The notes beneath the pieces were generated by a model, which did no database searches, was not told the DNA's origin, and saw only the letters and a program-made list of their open reading frames with translations. This document shows positions 46,806-56,007 of a stretch of 64,000 nt of DNA, piece by piece (position 1 is the stretch's first letter; each line of letters starts with the position of its first letter). Made by a program: the position numbers and the translations under genes. This DNA is from Rubrivivax sp. (lineage in GTDB: Bacteria > Pseudomonadota > Gammaproteobacteria > Burkholderiales > Burkholderiaceae_C): contig JADCGQ010000023.1 in the NCBI GenBank assembly GCA_020248945.1, positions 25,237 through 89,236 on the forward strand, read 5' to 3'.

Positions 46806-49800
46806 GAGCGGTGAACAGATCGTCGGCCAGCGGCTCGCCGACCTTGAAGTTCCGGAAGCTGATCGTGGTGCGGTGCCCCGACTGCAGGTTGGCCGCTTCG
46901 GCCTTCATCGGCTGCCACTTCTGGTGCGTGGCATCGACGAGCCGGATGTCGCTGAAAGTGAAGCGCTTGAAGGGCTGGCCCGCGGTGTCGAACACCTCGA
47001 CGAAGCTAGTGGCGAGATTGTCCTTGCGCAGCCATGTCACGCGGCGGCCATATCCACTCTCGCTTTGTACGGCGGGCGTTGAGGGCAGCGACTCGATGAC
47101 ATGGTGCGGGACGCCGTCGCGCACCTGCTCGGGCAGTGCGCTGTGTTTCCAGTCGGCCGTTTTGTGGCCCATGACGTCACCGTAGCTGAAGTCTGTGCCG
47201 ATGAAGCTGTCGCGCTTGTTCGATGCCACCAGGCGGCGCACCTTCTTCATCGCTGGCAAGAAGACCCACATGTCGTCCTCCGCGCCGCTGCGCTCGATGA
47301 GCAGCGTACTGGTGCCACGGATGTCGGCGGGTGCGTCGAAGCGCACCAGGCGCATCGTGTCGCGGCCGTCGGGCAGCAGCTTGGAGCTCATCTGCGCCTG
47401 GCGTGTGCGCCGTGCGCCGTCCTTGTTCTCAAGCACGAACTCTGCGCTCGAGATCGAGGTGGAAAAACGCGTCACGGCAGCGTTGCGTTCCATCAGTTCT
47501 GCGGCCGTCGGGCCTGCGGCCCAGGCCAGCTGCGAGTACAGCAGGAAGCCCGCGGCCGCCAGGCCGATGAGCACTACCGCCGCCAGGTCGCTGCTGCGGC
47601 GCTTGAGCAGGAAGGCCGGCCGCAAGGCCAGCACCGCGCTGGGAATCAGCAAGAGCGCGCACAAAACGCTGCCCAGCATCGCCAGCACGATGAAGCTGGC
47701 CAGCCAAACGTGAACCTTGTAGTCGTAAGAGAACAGCAGCACCGCGTAGCCACCGGCCACTGCCGTGGCCACGAAGAGGCAGGCCTTGCCGGCGGTGCCG
47801 AGCGCGCTGTCCACCGCCTGCGGCAAGGGCTGGCCGGCGGCGATGTTTTCGCGAATGCGGTAGAGCAGGTAGATCGCGTAGTCGGCCCCAATGCCCACCG
47901 CCATCGCCGAGATCAGCGAGTTGGGGATGTTCAGCGGGATGCCGAAGAAGCCCATCACGCCGAACAGCAGCGCCACCACGAACAGCAGCGGCGAGAGCAC
48001 CAGCGCAGCGGCCACGAAAGAGCGGAAAGCCACCGCCGCGACCAGGAAGATCACGCCCAGGATCTGAACGATGTTGAGCAGCTTGCTGCGCACCATCACT
48101 TCGGTCACGGCCAGGGTCTGGGCCACCTCGCCGCCGAAAGACACCACCACGCCGGGCGGCATCACGCGCTTGGCGGTGGCGCGCAAGTCAGCCACCAGAC
48201 GCTCGATCTCGGCGTTGCTGTTGGTGCGCAACATCACCGACAGCTTGGCGCGTTGGTAGGGGTAGTCCACATGGGCAGAGAAGTCTTCGGGGTCGCCGGA
48301 CAGCGAGTACAGCAACAGGTACTGCGCGATGAGATCGCGCTCGGCCGGCATCGGCGGCGGGCTCGCGGCGTCGGCCGCCATCGCGCCGTGCATGCGGCGC
48401 AGGAAGTCGTCGATCGACAGCGTCTTGCCAACGATGGGCTGGCCGTTGGCGTGTTCCTGCAAGGCTCGCAGGCCGGCGATCACCTCAGGTTCCTTGATGC
48501 CGTCGGCACGACCGCTGTCCAACATCACGTAGAGCACATTGGTGCCGCCGGTCTGCCGGTTGAGCAGTGCATCGTCTTGCTGCAGCGGCAGGGTGTCGCC
48601 GAAGAAGCTCTTGCTGGCGTTGTCCACCTGCACTCGACTCCAGCCCCAGACGGACAGCAGGCCGATCAGCAGCACCCCAGCGAACACACGCGTGCGGCCG
48701 GCCGGCGTGGCTACCGCTCGGGCCAGCAGCGCGCTGGCGCGGTCCCACACCCGCGGACGTTGTTCGGTGTCTATCTGTGCCAGGGTGGGTGGCTTCAGGC
48801 AAGCGCGCACCGCTGGCGTGAAGGTGAACTCCAGCAGCACCGCACTGAGGATGCCGACGCCGGTGAAGATGCCGAAGGCGCGAACGGTTTCGACGTCGAA
48901 GACCACCAGCGAGAAGAAGCCCAGTGCAGCCACGCCTCCGGCGATGACGAGCACCGGCCCCACCGCGCTCACGGCCTGAATGGTGGCGCGGCGGTTGGCC
49001 AGTGCCGGCTCCAGGCCCTGCACCTTCACGAGCTCGATGTAGCGTTCGTAGTAGCGCTTGAGCAACTGCACCGCATGCCCGGCCGCTACCGCCAGGATGA
49101 GGATGGGCGTGGGCGAGTTGAAGATGTCCAGTGGTATCTTCATCAGCCCCATCACGCCGACCCCCCACACCACCGACAACAGCGCCGTCACGAGCGGCAG
49201 CACCAGTCCCTGGCGGGTGCGAAAGGCTTCGTAGTGCAGCAGGCCGATCACCAGCACGGCGATCGGGAACAGCCAGTTGATGCGGTCGGCAAACACCTCG
49301 GCCTGATGCAGGAAAACCGGGTTGCCGCTGAGCGCAATGCGCAGGCCCGCGGTCTGCTCTTCGGCCACGATGCGGCGCACGTCGGCGAGCATGGCGCCGA
49401 AGCCCTTGGGGTTCTCGTGCAGTTCCAGCAGGATCGTGGCGGTGCGGCCGTCCGCGGAAAGCACGGTGTCGCGATGGACCGGGTTGGCGGCCAACGCGCT
49501 GCGCAGCGTCTGCAGTTCGGCTTCGCCGGCAGGCAGCGGCTGCGCCAGCGGCCGCGCTTCGAAGCCTTCGCCCGTGCCGCGGATGCTCTTGGCCTGACGC
49601 GAAGTGAGGCTGAGCAAGGTGTTCTTCTGGACGGAAGGCGACTCGTAGAGCTTCTGCGTCATGCGCTCGACCGCTTGCAGCACCGCCGGCTGCAACGCAT
49701 CACCCTGCTGCGGCGTCAGGCCGATCACCACCAAGTACTTGGATCCGAACACCCGCTCAATGGTGTTGGTGGCCTTGATGTACGGGTGGGCCTGCGGCAC

Positions 49801-49989
49801 CACAGCCGCCGGGTTGATGATCACCTCCTGACGCGCGGCGAAGGCGCCCAGGAAGAGGGTGAGCAGCAGCACCACGCCGATGACCCAGCGCCGGTGATCC
49901 ACCACCCAGGTGATCCAGTGTTCGAGCGGCAGCGAGCTACCGATGCCGGTGGTGGTTTCCGCTCGCGCGGCCTTGGTGATGCTGTTCAT
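46786..49989 (-). CDS. MMPL-family RND exporter fused to a LolA-like lipoprotein-sorting domain
   Basis: A 1067-residue fusion. Residues ~1-800 form a complete MMPL/RND exporter: two repeats, each with a large periplasmic loop and five to six membrane helices (FNSPTPILILAVAAGHAVQLLKRYYE in the first, SLISAMAVGIGADYAIYLLYR in the second). Residues ~805-825 are hydrophobic and look like the signal peptide of a once separate protein. Residues ~830-1067 match the outer-membrane lipoprotein-sorting family beside MMPL genes (AAELMERNAAVTRF, GTDFSYGDVMGHKTADW). RND proteins of this type (HpnN, MmpL) export lipids. Cargo here is unknown but the adjacent acyl ligase suggests an acylated compound. Confidence 0.88.
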   Translation of the reverse strand: MNSITKAARAETTTGIGSSLPLEHWITWVVDHRRWVIGVVLLLTLFLGAFAARQEVIINPAAVVPQAHPYIKATNTIERVFGSKYLVVIGLTPQQGDALQPAVLQAVERMTQKLYESPSVQKNTLLSLTSRQAKSIRGTGEGFEARPLAQPLPAGEAELQTLRSALAANPVHRDTVLSADGRTATILLELHENPKGFGAMLADVRRIVAEEQTAGLRIALSGNPVFLHQAEVFADRINWLFPIAVLVIGLLHYEAFRTRQGLVLPLVTALLSVVWGVGVMGLMKIPLDIFNSPTPILILAVAAGHAVQLLKRYYERYIELVKVQGLEPALANRRATIQAVSAVGPVLVIAGGVAALGFFSLVVFDVETVRAFGIFTGVGILSAVLLEFTFTPAVRACLKPPTLAQIDTEQRPRVWDRASALLARAVATPAGRTRVFAGVLLIGLLSVWGWSRVQVDNASKSFFGDTLPLQQDDALLNRQTGGTNVLYVMLDSGRADGIKEPEVIAGLRALQEHANGQPIVGKTLSIDDFLRRMHGAMAADAASPPPMPAERDLIAQYLLLYSLSGDPEDFSAHVDYPYQRAKLSVMLRTNSNAEIERLVADLRATAKRVMPPGVVVSFGGEVAQTLAVTEVMVRSKLLNIVQILGVIFLVAAVAFRSFVAAALVLSPLLFVVALLFGVMGFFGIPLNIPNSLISAMAVGIGADYAIYLLYRIRENIAAGQPLPQAVDSALGTAGKACLFVATAVAGGYAVLLFSYDYKVHVWLASFIVLAMLGSVLCALLLIPSAVLALRPAFLLKRRSSDLAAVVLIGLAAAGFLLYSQLAWAAGPTAAELMERNAAVTRFSTSISSAEFVLENKDGARRTRQAQMSSKLLPDGRDTMRLVRFDAPADIRGTSTLLIERSGAEDDMWVFLPAMKKVRRLVASNKRDSFIGTDFSYGDVMGHKTADWKHSALPEQVRDGVPHHVIESLPSTPAVQSESGYGRRVTWLRKDNLATSFVEVFDTAGQPFKRFTFSDIRLVDATHQKWQPMKAEAANLQSGHRTTISFRNFKVGEPLADDLFTAHALAGN

Positions 49990-50034
49990 GTTGTTTTCTC
50001 CGGGCCTGGTCCGGCGCTGCGGCGCCGCTGGTGA

Positions 50035-51588
50035 TCAGGCAAACGCAAGGCGTGCGAGCACATTCGGGTGCGCGGCGAGGGTCTGCCTGAGTTGTTGCTT
50101 TTGCACCTTCGCCGAGGGCGTGTAGGGGAAGCGGTCCACGCGGGCGAGCACATCCGGCCGCCAGCCGGCGAATGCGGCGCCCAGCCTGGCTTGCAGCGCT
50201 TGCGTGATGTCGTCGTCCGGCACATCGCTCCCGCTGTGTACCCAGGCCAGCACGCTGCAGTTCGCCGCGCAGGCCACGAGGGCGGCGTCAGCGACACCGG
50301 GGACGCTGCGGGCATTGGCTTCCACCAGGGCCGAGCTGACGATGCAGCCGGCACCGAGCACGGCGTCCTCGATGCGGTCGATCACCTCCAGCCGACCGTC
50401 TTCGTGCACGGTGGCCAGGTCGCCCGTGGCCAGCCACCCGCCCTCGCCGCCAGGAGTGGCCACCCAGTGGCCGCGAACACGCAACTCGCCCAGCGGCAGG
50501 CCGTCGACAGCGGCCAGCGGCGAGCCGATCTCCAGTTGCAAGCCGAACACGGGTCGGCCGTGCCGCAGGGTGACACCGCCGGGCTCGAGCCGCTCCATCG
50601 TGGCCAGCGGCGAGGTCTCGGTCATGCCCCAGGCTTGCCGTACTTCGATGCCCAGCGTGTCGTGAATGCGCTGCGCCAGTTGCGGGGGCACCCGTGTGCC
50701 GCCGATCACGGTGCTGCGCAGACTGGTGGGTTTGGCGCCGGTGTGCTCCAGGTGAGCCAGCAGGGCCGCCCAATGCGCGGTGACGGCGCCGAGCACGCTC
50801 ACTCGCTCAAGCTCGATGCAGCGCAGCCACAAGGCCGGGTCTCGCGAGGGCGGCGCCAGCACCAGCGTGGCGCCGATCATCGGGCACACGAAGGGCGCGC
50901 CCCATGCCGTGGCGTGAAAGAGCTGCATGAGCGGCAGCACGCGGTCGCTGCCGCTCAGGCCCATGGCATCGGTCATTGCGCAGGCCCAGGCGTGCAACAC
51001 GAGCGAACGGTGGCTGTACTGCACGGCCTTGGGCAGGCCCGTGGTGCCCGACGAGTAGCACACGAGCGCGGGCGCCTGCTCATCGAGCGTGGCGTCGTCG
51101 AGACCGAGCGGCGCGGCGCTGGCCGGCAGCGTGGCCGCGTCGGCCATCGAGCGGATGAGCACGCCGGGCGCCTGCGCCAGCAGCACACGCGCCAGCGGCA
51201 GGCAGGCATCGTCGTGCAGCAGCAGCCGCGGTCGTGCCTGCAGCGCCAACGGGAGGGCATGGGACGGCTCGAACAGCGGGTTGAGCAGGTGGGTCACCGC
51301 GCCGATCGACGCAGCGCCGTACAGCCAGGCGATCTGGTCGGCGCTGCTCAGCGCCAGGTGCAGCACGGCGTCGCCTCGGCCGATGCCCTCGCGGCGCAAG
51401 GCCTGCGCGCAGGCCGCTGCACCGGCCGCCAGCGCCGCGTAGCTCAGGGTGCTGCGTTGGCCCTTGGCGTCGAAAGACACCACCACCTGCTGCCCGTGCA
51501 CGCGCGCGGCGTGGTTCAACAGCTGGTGCACGTGCAGGGCCAGCGGGCGCACGCACGCCATCGCAGGTGCCGAAGTGTAAGTGATCAC
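50035..51588 (-). CDS. ANL-superfamily acyl-CoA/acyl-AMP ligase
   Basis: A 517-residue adenylating enzyme that activates a carboxylic acid, probably a fatty acid, with ATP. Visible motifs: P-loop CYSSGTTGLPKAV, AWGMTETSP, GWLATGDLA and the C-terminal catalytic Lys in TPSAKVQKQQ. It is close to medium/long-chain fatty-acyl-CoA synthetases. It lies 45 bases upstream of the MMPL fusion gene in the same direction. Whether it forms the CoA ester or passes an acyl-AMP to another protein cannot be told. Confidence 0.9.
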   Translation of the reverse strand: MITYTSAPAMACVRPLALHVHQLLNHAARVHGQQVVVSFDAKGQRSTLSYAALAAGAAACAQALRREGIGRGDAVLHLALSSADQIAWLYGAASIGAVTHLLNPLFEPSHALPLALQARPRLLLHDDACLPLARVLLAQAPGVLIRSMADAATLPASAAPLGLDDATLDEQAPALVCYSSGTTGLPKAVQYSHRSLVLHAWACAMTDAMGLSGSDRVLPLMQLFHATAWGAPFVCPMIGATLVLAPPSRDPALWLRCIELERVSVLGAVTAHWAALLAHLEHTGAKPTSLRSTVIGGTRVPPQLAQRIHDTLGIEVRQAWGMTETSPLATMERLEPGGVTLRHGRPVFGLQLEIGSPLAAVDGLPLGELRVRGHWVATPGGEGGWLATGDLATVHEDGRLEVIDRIEDAVLGAGCIVSSALVEANARSVPGVADAALVACAANCSVLAWVHSGSDVPDDDITQALQARLGAAFAGWRPDVLARVDRFPYTPSAKVQKQQLRQTLAAHPNVLARLAFA

Positions 51589-51661
51589 GTCGCGATGCTA
51601 GGAATGCCGGCACCGTCTCATCAATGGAATGGATGTACCAGTGGGGTGCATATGGCGACGC

Positions 51662-52021
51662 TCAGCGGATCGGGGCTTGCCCGTTCCACGTGGCTGGTGC
51701 AGGTGCAGGTGCTGGAGCCAGGCCGTCGTGCCGATCGATCAGGTAACGCGCGATGGCCTGCTTCTGGTCCTCGCTCAGCCGGCTCGGGTCGTCGAAGGGC
51801 ATCAACAGCAGCAGGTACTCCAGCAGACCTTGCGCGGTGCCAAAGCGACGCAAGTCGCTGCGCGAACCCCAGATGGGGCGCGAAAACCCCTGGCCTCCCT
51901 GGCCCTGCGCACCGTGGCACTGCGCGCAGTGCCGGTCGTACAGCGCGGCGCCGGGCAGTGGCGCTGCGGGGCTGGGCGTCAGGGCGCAGCCGAGAAAGAG
52001 CGCGGCGGCCGTGCGCTTCAC
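51662..52021 (-). CDS. Small c-type cytochrome (SorB-like electron acceptor)
   Basis: A 119-residue periplasmic protein: signal peptide (AAALFLGCALTPSPAAP), one haem motif CAQCH near residue 35 and an axial Met candidate in LLLMPFDDPSR. GTG 52021 overlaps the stop of the sulfite-oxidase-like gene, the arrangement of sorA-sorB, in which the cytochrome takes electrons from the molybdenum subunit. The C-terminus is a short Ala-Pro tail. Confidence 0.88.
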   Translation of the reverse strand: MKRTAAALFLGCALTPSPAAPLPGAALYDRHCAQCHGAQGQGGQGFSRPIWGSRSDLRRFGTAQGLLEYLLLLMPFDDPSRLSEDQKQAIARYLIDRHDGLAPAPAPAPATWNGQAPIR

Positions 52022-53349
52022 ACCACTTGCACCACGAAGCGCGGGATCGCACCGTTGGCCATGCCCAGCTTGTTGAAGGGCACCGAAGCGGGCTGGCGCG
52101 CGCCGGTGTTGTCCACGCCGCAGGTCTCGAGCACGTGTTCGCCGGGGGTGGCTTGCCAGGCGAATTCGAAACGCACCCACGTGTACTTGCCCAGGTTGGG
52201 CGGCAGCAGCTGCGCCGTCTGCCAGGCACCGCCGTCCACACGCCACTGAACCTCGCGGATGCCGTGGCGCGGTGCCCAGGCGTAGCCTTGCATGCGCCTG
52301 CGGCCGGCGTCCACCCGCGGCCTCTCGCCGCGCTGCAGCGGGTAGTCGGCCGGCACGCTGGGTGAGCGGTCCAGCACCAGTGGCAGCGTGAGCAGGGTCT
52401 TGATCGGCATCCAGCTGACCATCGGGCCCTGCACGTCTGCAGCCGTGACGCCGCCGATGAACTCGTCGTCGGCCGCGACCTCCGGCGCGCGGTAGTCGGG
52501 GCCGAGGTACACCTCACCGCGCGTGTTGAGCCGGCACCAGTGCGCGTGGCGGTCGATGCGCACCTCGGTGAGCCACTTGATCCACGCCGTGCCGCCCCAA
52601 CCGGGCACCACCAGACGCACGGGCGCGCCGTGGTCGGGGCTGAGATCGTTGCCGTTCATGAGGTAGCACAGGCCGATGTCGTCACCGCGCTCCAGCAGCT
52701 CGCTCATGGGCAGCGGGCGACCCATGTCCGGGCCATCGACACCCGACCAGAACAGCGCCGAGCGAGCATCGCGCCGCACGCCGGCCAAGGTCAGCAGGTG
52801 GCTCATCGGCACGAACTGCCATTCGGCCTGGCCGATGGCGCCCATCACCCAGTTGCCGCCGGAGACGTCCGCCATGCCCTGTTGCTCCCAGAACAGCGTA
52901 CGAGCGTTGCCGTGGCACTCCAGCGTGGCGATGAGGGATCGCGAAGGCATGCGGCGCAGCGCCTGGAGGCTGATGGACAGAGGCCGCTCCACCGCGTTGC
53001 CGTGCAGCGTGAGCCGCCACTGTGCCGGGTCGAGCTCGGGCTTGGCCTGGGCCACCGGCGTTGGGTAGTGGTTGCGGATGTAGAACGCTTCCACCGGCGT
53101 GATGAAGGTGGAGAAGTCCCAGTAGCGACCGCTGCGCACGGTGGCACCGATGTTGAGCAGACGGGAGTCGTCTTTCACATGGACGCGCCGTGGCGCTTGC
53201 GCAGCCGACGTCGGCACCGGTGCGGGTGCGGGTGCGGGCGCGGGCTGTGCAAACGCCGGCTGCCAGGCGGCTGCGGTGCTGCCGAGCAGGGCGGCCGAAC
53301 AAATGAAGCGGCGGCGGCCTGCGGCTTGGTCGTTCGAACTTGATGTCAT
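52018..53349 (-). CDS. Sulfite-oxidase-family molybdoenzyme (SorA-like)
   Basis: A 443-residue periplasmic oxidoreductase. A twin-arginine-type N-terminus (GRRRFICSAALLG) and an Ala-Pro repeat linker precede the molybdopterin domain, in which Cys145 (LECHGNAR) is the expected molybdenum ligand; GAPVRLVVPGWGG is also typical. A Mo-co dimerisation domain (~residues 310-443) follows. Partner cytochrome gene overlaps. SorAB oxidises sulfite with cytochrome c. In this island an alternative substrate, or detoxification of sulfite from sulfur-arsenic chemistry, cannot be excluded. Confidence 0.88.
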   Translation of the reverse strand: MTSSSNDQAAGRRRFICSAALLGSTAAAWQPAFAQPAPAPAPAPVPTSAAQAPRRVHVKDDSRLLNIGATVRSGRYWDFSTFITPVEAFYIRNHYPTPVAQAKPELDPAQWRLTLHGNAVERPLSISLQALRRMPSRSLIATLECHGNARTLFWEQQGMADVSGGNWVMGAIGQAEWQFVPMSHLLTLAGVRRDARSALFWSGVDGPDMGRPLPMSELLERGDDIGLCYLMNGNDLSPDHGAPVRLVVPGWGGTAWIKWLTEVRIDRHAHWCRLNTRGEVYLGPDYRAPEVAADDEFIGGVTAADVQGPMVSWMPIKTLLTLPLVLDRSPSVPADYPLQRGERPRVDAGRRRMQGYAWAPRHGIREVQWRVDGGAWQTAQLLPPNLGKYTWVRFEFAWQATPGEHVLETCGVDNTGARQPASVPFNKLGMANGAIPRFVVQVV

Positions 53350-53373
53350 TGGGGGTGCTCGTGGGTGGAGGGA

Positions 53374-54234
53374 TCAGGCGAAACGCAGGTAGCGCTGCGT
53401 GAGTTCGTGCTGCGGGTCGCCGAACACCGCGTCGGCGGTGCCGTGCTCGACCACACGCGAACCCGCGTCGTGTTTCCACAGCAGCGCCACTTCATCGGAC
53501 ACGCGCCTTGCCTGCGCCACGCTGTGGGTCACGAGCACGATGGTGCGGTTTTGCGCCAGCTGCAGGATCAGCTCTTCGATGCGCTGGGTGGAGATCGGAT
53601 CGAGCGCACTGCAGGGCTCGTCCATCAGCAGCACGCTGGGTTGTAGCACCAGCGCTCGCGCCAGGCACAAACGCTGCTGCTGCCCGCCCGACAGCGCCGT
53701 CGCCGGGCCATGCAGACGGTCGGCCACTTCGCGCCACAGGCCCACCTCCTCCAGCGCGGCACGGATGCGGCCGGCGCGTTCGTCACGGCACCGCACGCCG
53801 TGCTGCGCCAGTGGAAAGTCGAGGTTGCGCCACAGGGTGAAGGGGAAGGGGTTCGGGCGCTGGAACAGCATGCCCACCTCGCGGCGCAGCAAGGTGGTGT
53901 CGCGCTGCAGCCGCGCGTTGTCCAGCCAGCCGAAGTGCACCTTGCCGCTGACCTTGCAGCCGGGTATGAGGTCGCTGAGCCGGTTCAGGCACTGCAGCAG
54001 CGTGGACTTGCCGCAGCCCGAAGGGCCGATGAGCGCCGTCACCGCGTTGCGCGGCAGACGCAGGCACACGCCGTCGAGCACCGGCGTGCGGCCGAAGGCC
54101 ACCGACAGATTCTCGATCCCGATGCCATCGATCTCGGGTCGCTCGGCGCCGAGCGCCCGCGCCCCGCGATCGGGGCTTTCGAACAGCCGCAGCCCTGACA
54201 TTGCCTCGGAGACCGTCGCTTCCGCCGAGTTCAT
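53374..54234 (-). CDS. pstB: Phosphate ABC transporter ATPase
   Basis: A 286-residue ATPase. Walker A GPSGCGKST, Q-loop GMLFQRPNPFPF (the NPFP stretch is PstB-specific), signature LSGGQQQRL, Walker B VLLMDEP and the H-loop VTHSVAQA. An unusual N-terminal extension of about 40 residues precedes the nucleotide-binding domain. It overlaps pstA by 4 bases. No phoU follows. Confidence 0.93.
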   Translation of the reverse strand: MNSAEATVSEAMSGLRLFESPDRGARALGAERPEIDGIGIENLSVAFGRTPVLDGVCLRLPRNAVTALIGPSGCGKSTLLQCLNRLSDLIPGCKVSGKVHFGWLDNARLQRDTTLLRREVGMLFQRPNPFPFTLWRNLDFPLAQHGVRCRDERAGRIRAALEEVGLWREVADRLHGPATALSGGQQQRLCLARALVLQPSVLLMDEPCSALDPISTQRIEELILQLAQNRTIVLVTHSVAQARRVSDEVALLWKHDAGSRVVEHGTADAVFGDPQHELTQRYLRFA

Positions 54235-55094
54235 CGTGTTCTCCTGAATCCAAACCAGGTGCCGCCGGCAGCACGCCGATGCAAGGCGCCGACGAAGCCG
54301 TGCACCAGCAGGCTGAGCAGCAACAGCACCAACAGCAGCACAAGCGCCGAGCCGTAGGCCCGCGGCGTGCCGCCCGGCACGTTGGTGGCGAGGTCGTAGA
54401 TGTGCACGGATACCGTGCGCCCCGAGTCCCATACCGAGCCGGGCATGCGGTCGGCATAGCCGCTGGTGAACAGCAGCAGCGCGGTTTCGGCCAGCCCGCG
54501 CGTCAGAGCAAGCATCAACGCGGCGCACATGCCGGGCAGGGCGAGCGGCACTGTCACCCGCCACAAGACGGTGGCTTTGCTCAGGCCCAGCGACGCCCCG
54601 GCAAGCCGAGGGCCGCCGGGCACGGCCTGCAAGGCACTGGTGAGCGCACGGGTCAGCGTGGGCAGGATCATGCAGGCCAGGGTGGCCCCACCGGCGGCAA
54701 TCGAGTAGCCCATGCCGAGCTGGCGGCAGAAGAAGGCCAGGCCGAACAACCCGAAAACGATCGAGGGCACGCCCGCCAGCACGTCCAGGCTGGTGCGCAG
54801 CGTGGCGGCCAGGGCGCTTTCGGGGTCAAGCATCTCGTTGAGCGCCACGGCGCCCGCCAGGGCCGGCGGCAGCGCGAGTGCCAGCGCGAGGGCCACGATC
54901 CACAGCGTGGACACGAGCATCGGCGCAATGCCACCGGCGCGGCCGGCGTCGCGGGGTGCCGCGAGCAGGAACTCGGCCGACAGCTGGCCTGCGCCCTGCT
55001 GCACTACCTGCAGCAGCGGCATCAGCAGGACCAGCCCGCTGAAGCACAGCGCGAGCAGCAGCAAACCGTGCCACAACCACAGGCCAGTTCTCAT
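54231..55094 (-). CDS. pstA: Phosphate ABC transporter permease
   Basis: A 287-residue permease with six hydrophobic segments and the coupling loop AVPGGPRLAGASLGLSKATVLWRV. MRTG at 55094 is the first sensible start and overlaps the pstC stop. Residues FGLFGLAFFCRQLG carry the conserved Arg of PstA proteins. It pairs with PstC. Confidence 0.92.
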   Translation of the reverse strand: MRTGLWLWHGLLLLALCFSGLVLLMPLLQVVQQGAGQLSAEFLLAAPRDAGRAGGIAPMLVSTLWIVALALALALPPALAGAVALNEMLDPESALAATLRTSLDVLAGVPSIVFGLFGLAFFCRQLGMGYSIAAGGATLACMILPTLTRALTSALQAVPGGPRLAGASLGLSKATVLWRVTVPLALPGMCAALMLALTRGLAETALLLFTSGYADRMPGSVWDSGRTVSVHIYDLATNVPGGTPRAYGSALVLLLVLLLLSLLVHGFVGALHRRAAGGTWFGFRRTR

Positions 55095-56005
55095 GGGGCC
55101 GACCGGCCTTGCTGGCGCGGCCTCAGCCATTCGCCCAGCCCCACCATCACCGCAACCAGCAGCAACACGGCGGCGCCGCTGAGGAACAGCGCAGAGCGAT
55201 GGTCGCCCAGTGCATAGGGCAGTTCGAGCGCGATGTTGGCCGTGAGGGCCCGCACGGGCTCGAACAGGCCGGCCGGCAGCTGCACGATGTTGCCGCAGAC
55301 CATCAGCACCACCATCGTTTCGCCCAACGCGCGCGCTGCCGCCAGCACACCGGCGGCGAACAAGCCGTGGCGCGCTGCGGGCAGCACCACGTGCCACAAG
55401 GCCCGGGGCTCGCTCAAGCCCAGCGCGGCAGCCGCCTGCATGTGAGCCCGCGGCACCTCATGCAAGGCGGCTTGCGACAGGATGGTGATGGTCGGAAACA
55501 CCATGAGCGCCAGCACCAGCACACCGGCCAGCAGGCTGGCGCCCGGCGGCTGCACCGTCTGCAACAGCGGAACCAACACCGTCGCGCCCCACAGACCATG
55601 GATAACCGTAGGCACGGCCGCGCTCGCTTCCACCAGGCGTTGCGCCAGCGTCGCGAGCCAGCCCGGCGCATGGAACTCCACATACAGCGCGCAGGCTACC
55701 CCCAGTGGCAGCGCGAGCACGAGCGCACCCACCGTCAGCGCGGCGCTGGCCGCGAACATCGGAACGAGGTTGTACTGGCCTTCCAGCGGCCACCAGCCTG
55801 GCGCCGCAAGGAAGGCTGCCAAGCCCTCGCGCAGCAGCAGCGGCAAGGACTCGTGCAACACGTAGGCGCCGATCAGCAGCACCACCATGCCGGTGCCCGC
55901 GGCGGCCAGCGCCGTTGCGAGCCAGAACAGCGACTCGCTGCGCCGCTGCAATCCGCCGCGATCCCTGCTCGATGGCGCCACGGTCGAGACGGCCCACGGC
56001 AGCAT
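55091..56005 (-). CDS. pstC: Phosphate ABC transporter permease
   Basis: A 304-residue permease with six membrane segments. EASAAVPTVIHGLWG and the coupling loop LHEVPRAHMQAAAALGLSEPRALW identify PstC, and LGETMVVLMVCGN is the conserved C-terminal helix. ATG 56005 lies 2 bases after the pstS stop; a TTG at 56011 overlapping that stop is an alternative start. Confidence 0.92.
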   Translation of the reverse strand: MLPWAVSTVAPSSRDRGGLQRRSESLFWLATALAAAGTGMVVLLIGAYVLHESLPLLLREGLAAFLAAPGWWPLEGQYNLVPMFAASAALTVGALVLALPLGVACALYVEFHAPGWLATLAQRLVEASAAVPTVIHGLWGATVLVPLLQTVQPPGASLLAGVLVLALMVFPTITILSQAALHEVPRAHMQAAAALGLSEPRALWHVVLPAARHGLFAAGVLAAARALGETMVVLMVCGNIVQLPAGLFEPVRALTANIALELPYALGDHRSALFLSGAAVLLLVAVMVGLGEWLRPRQQGRSAP

Positions 56006-56007
56006 GG

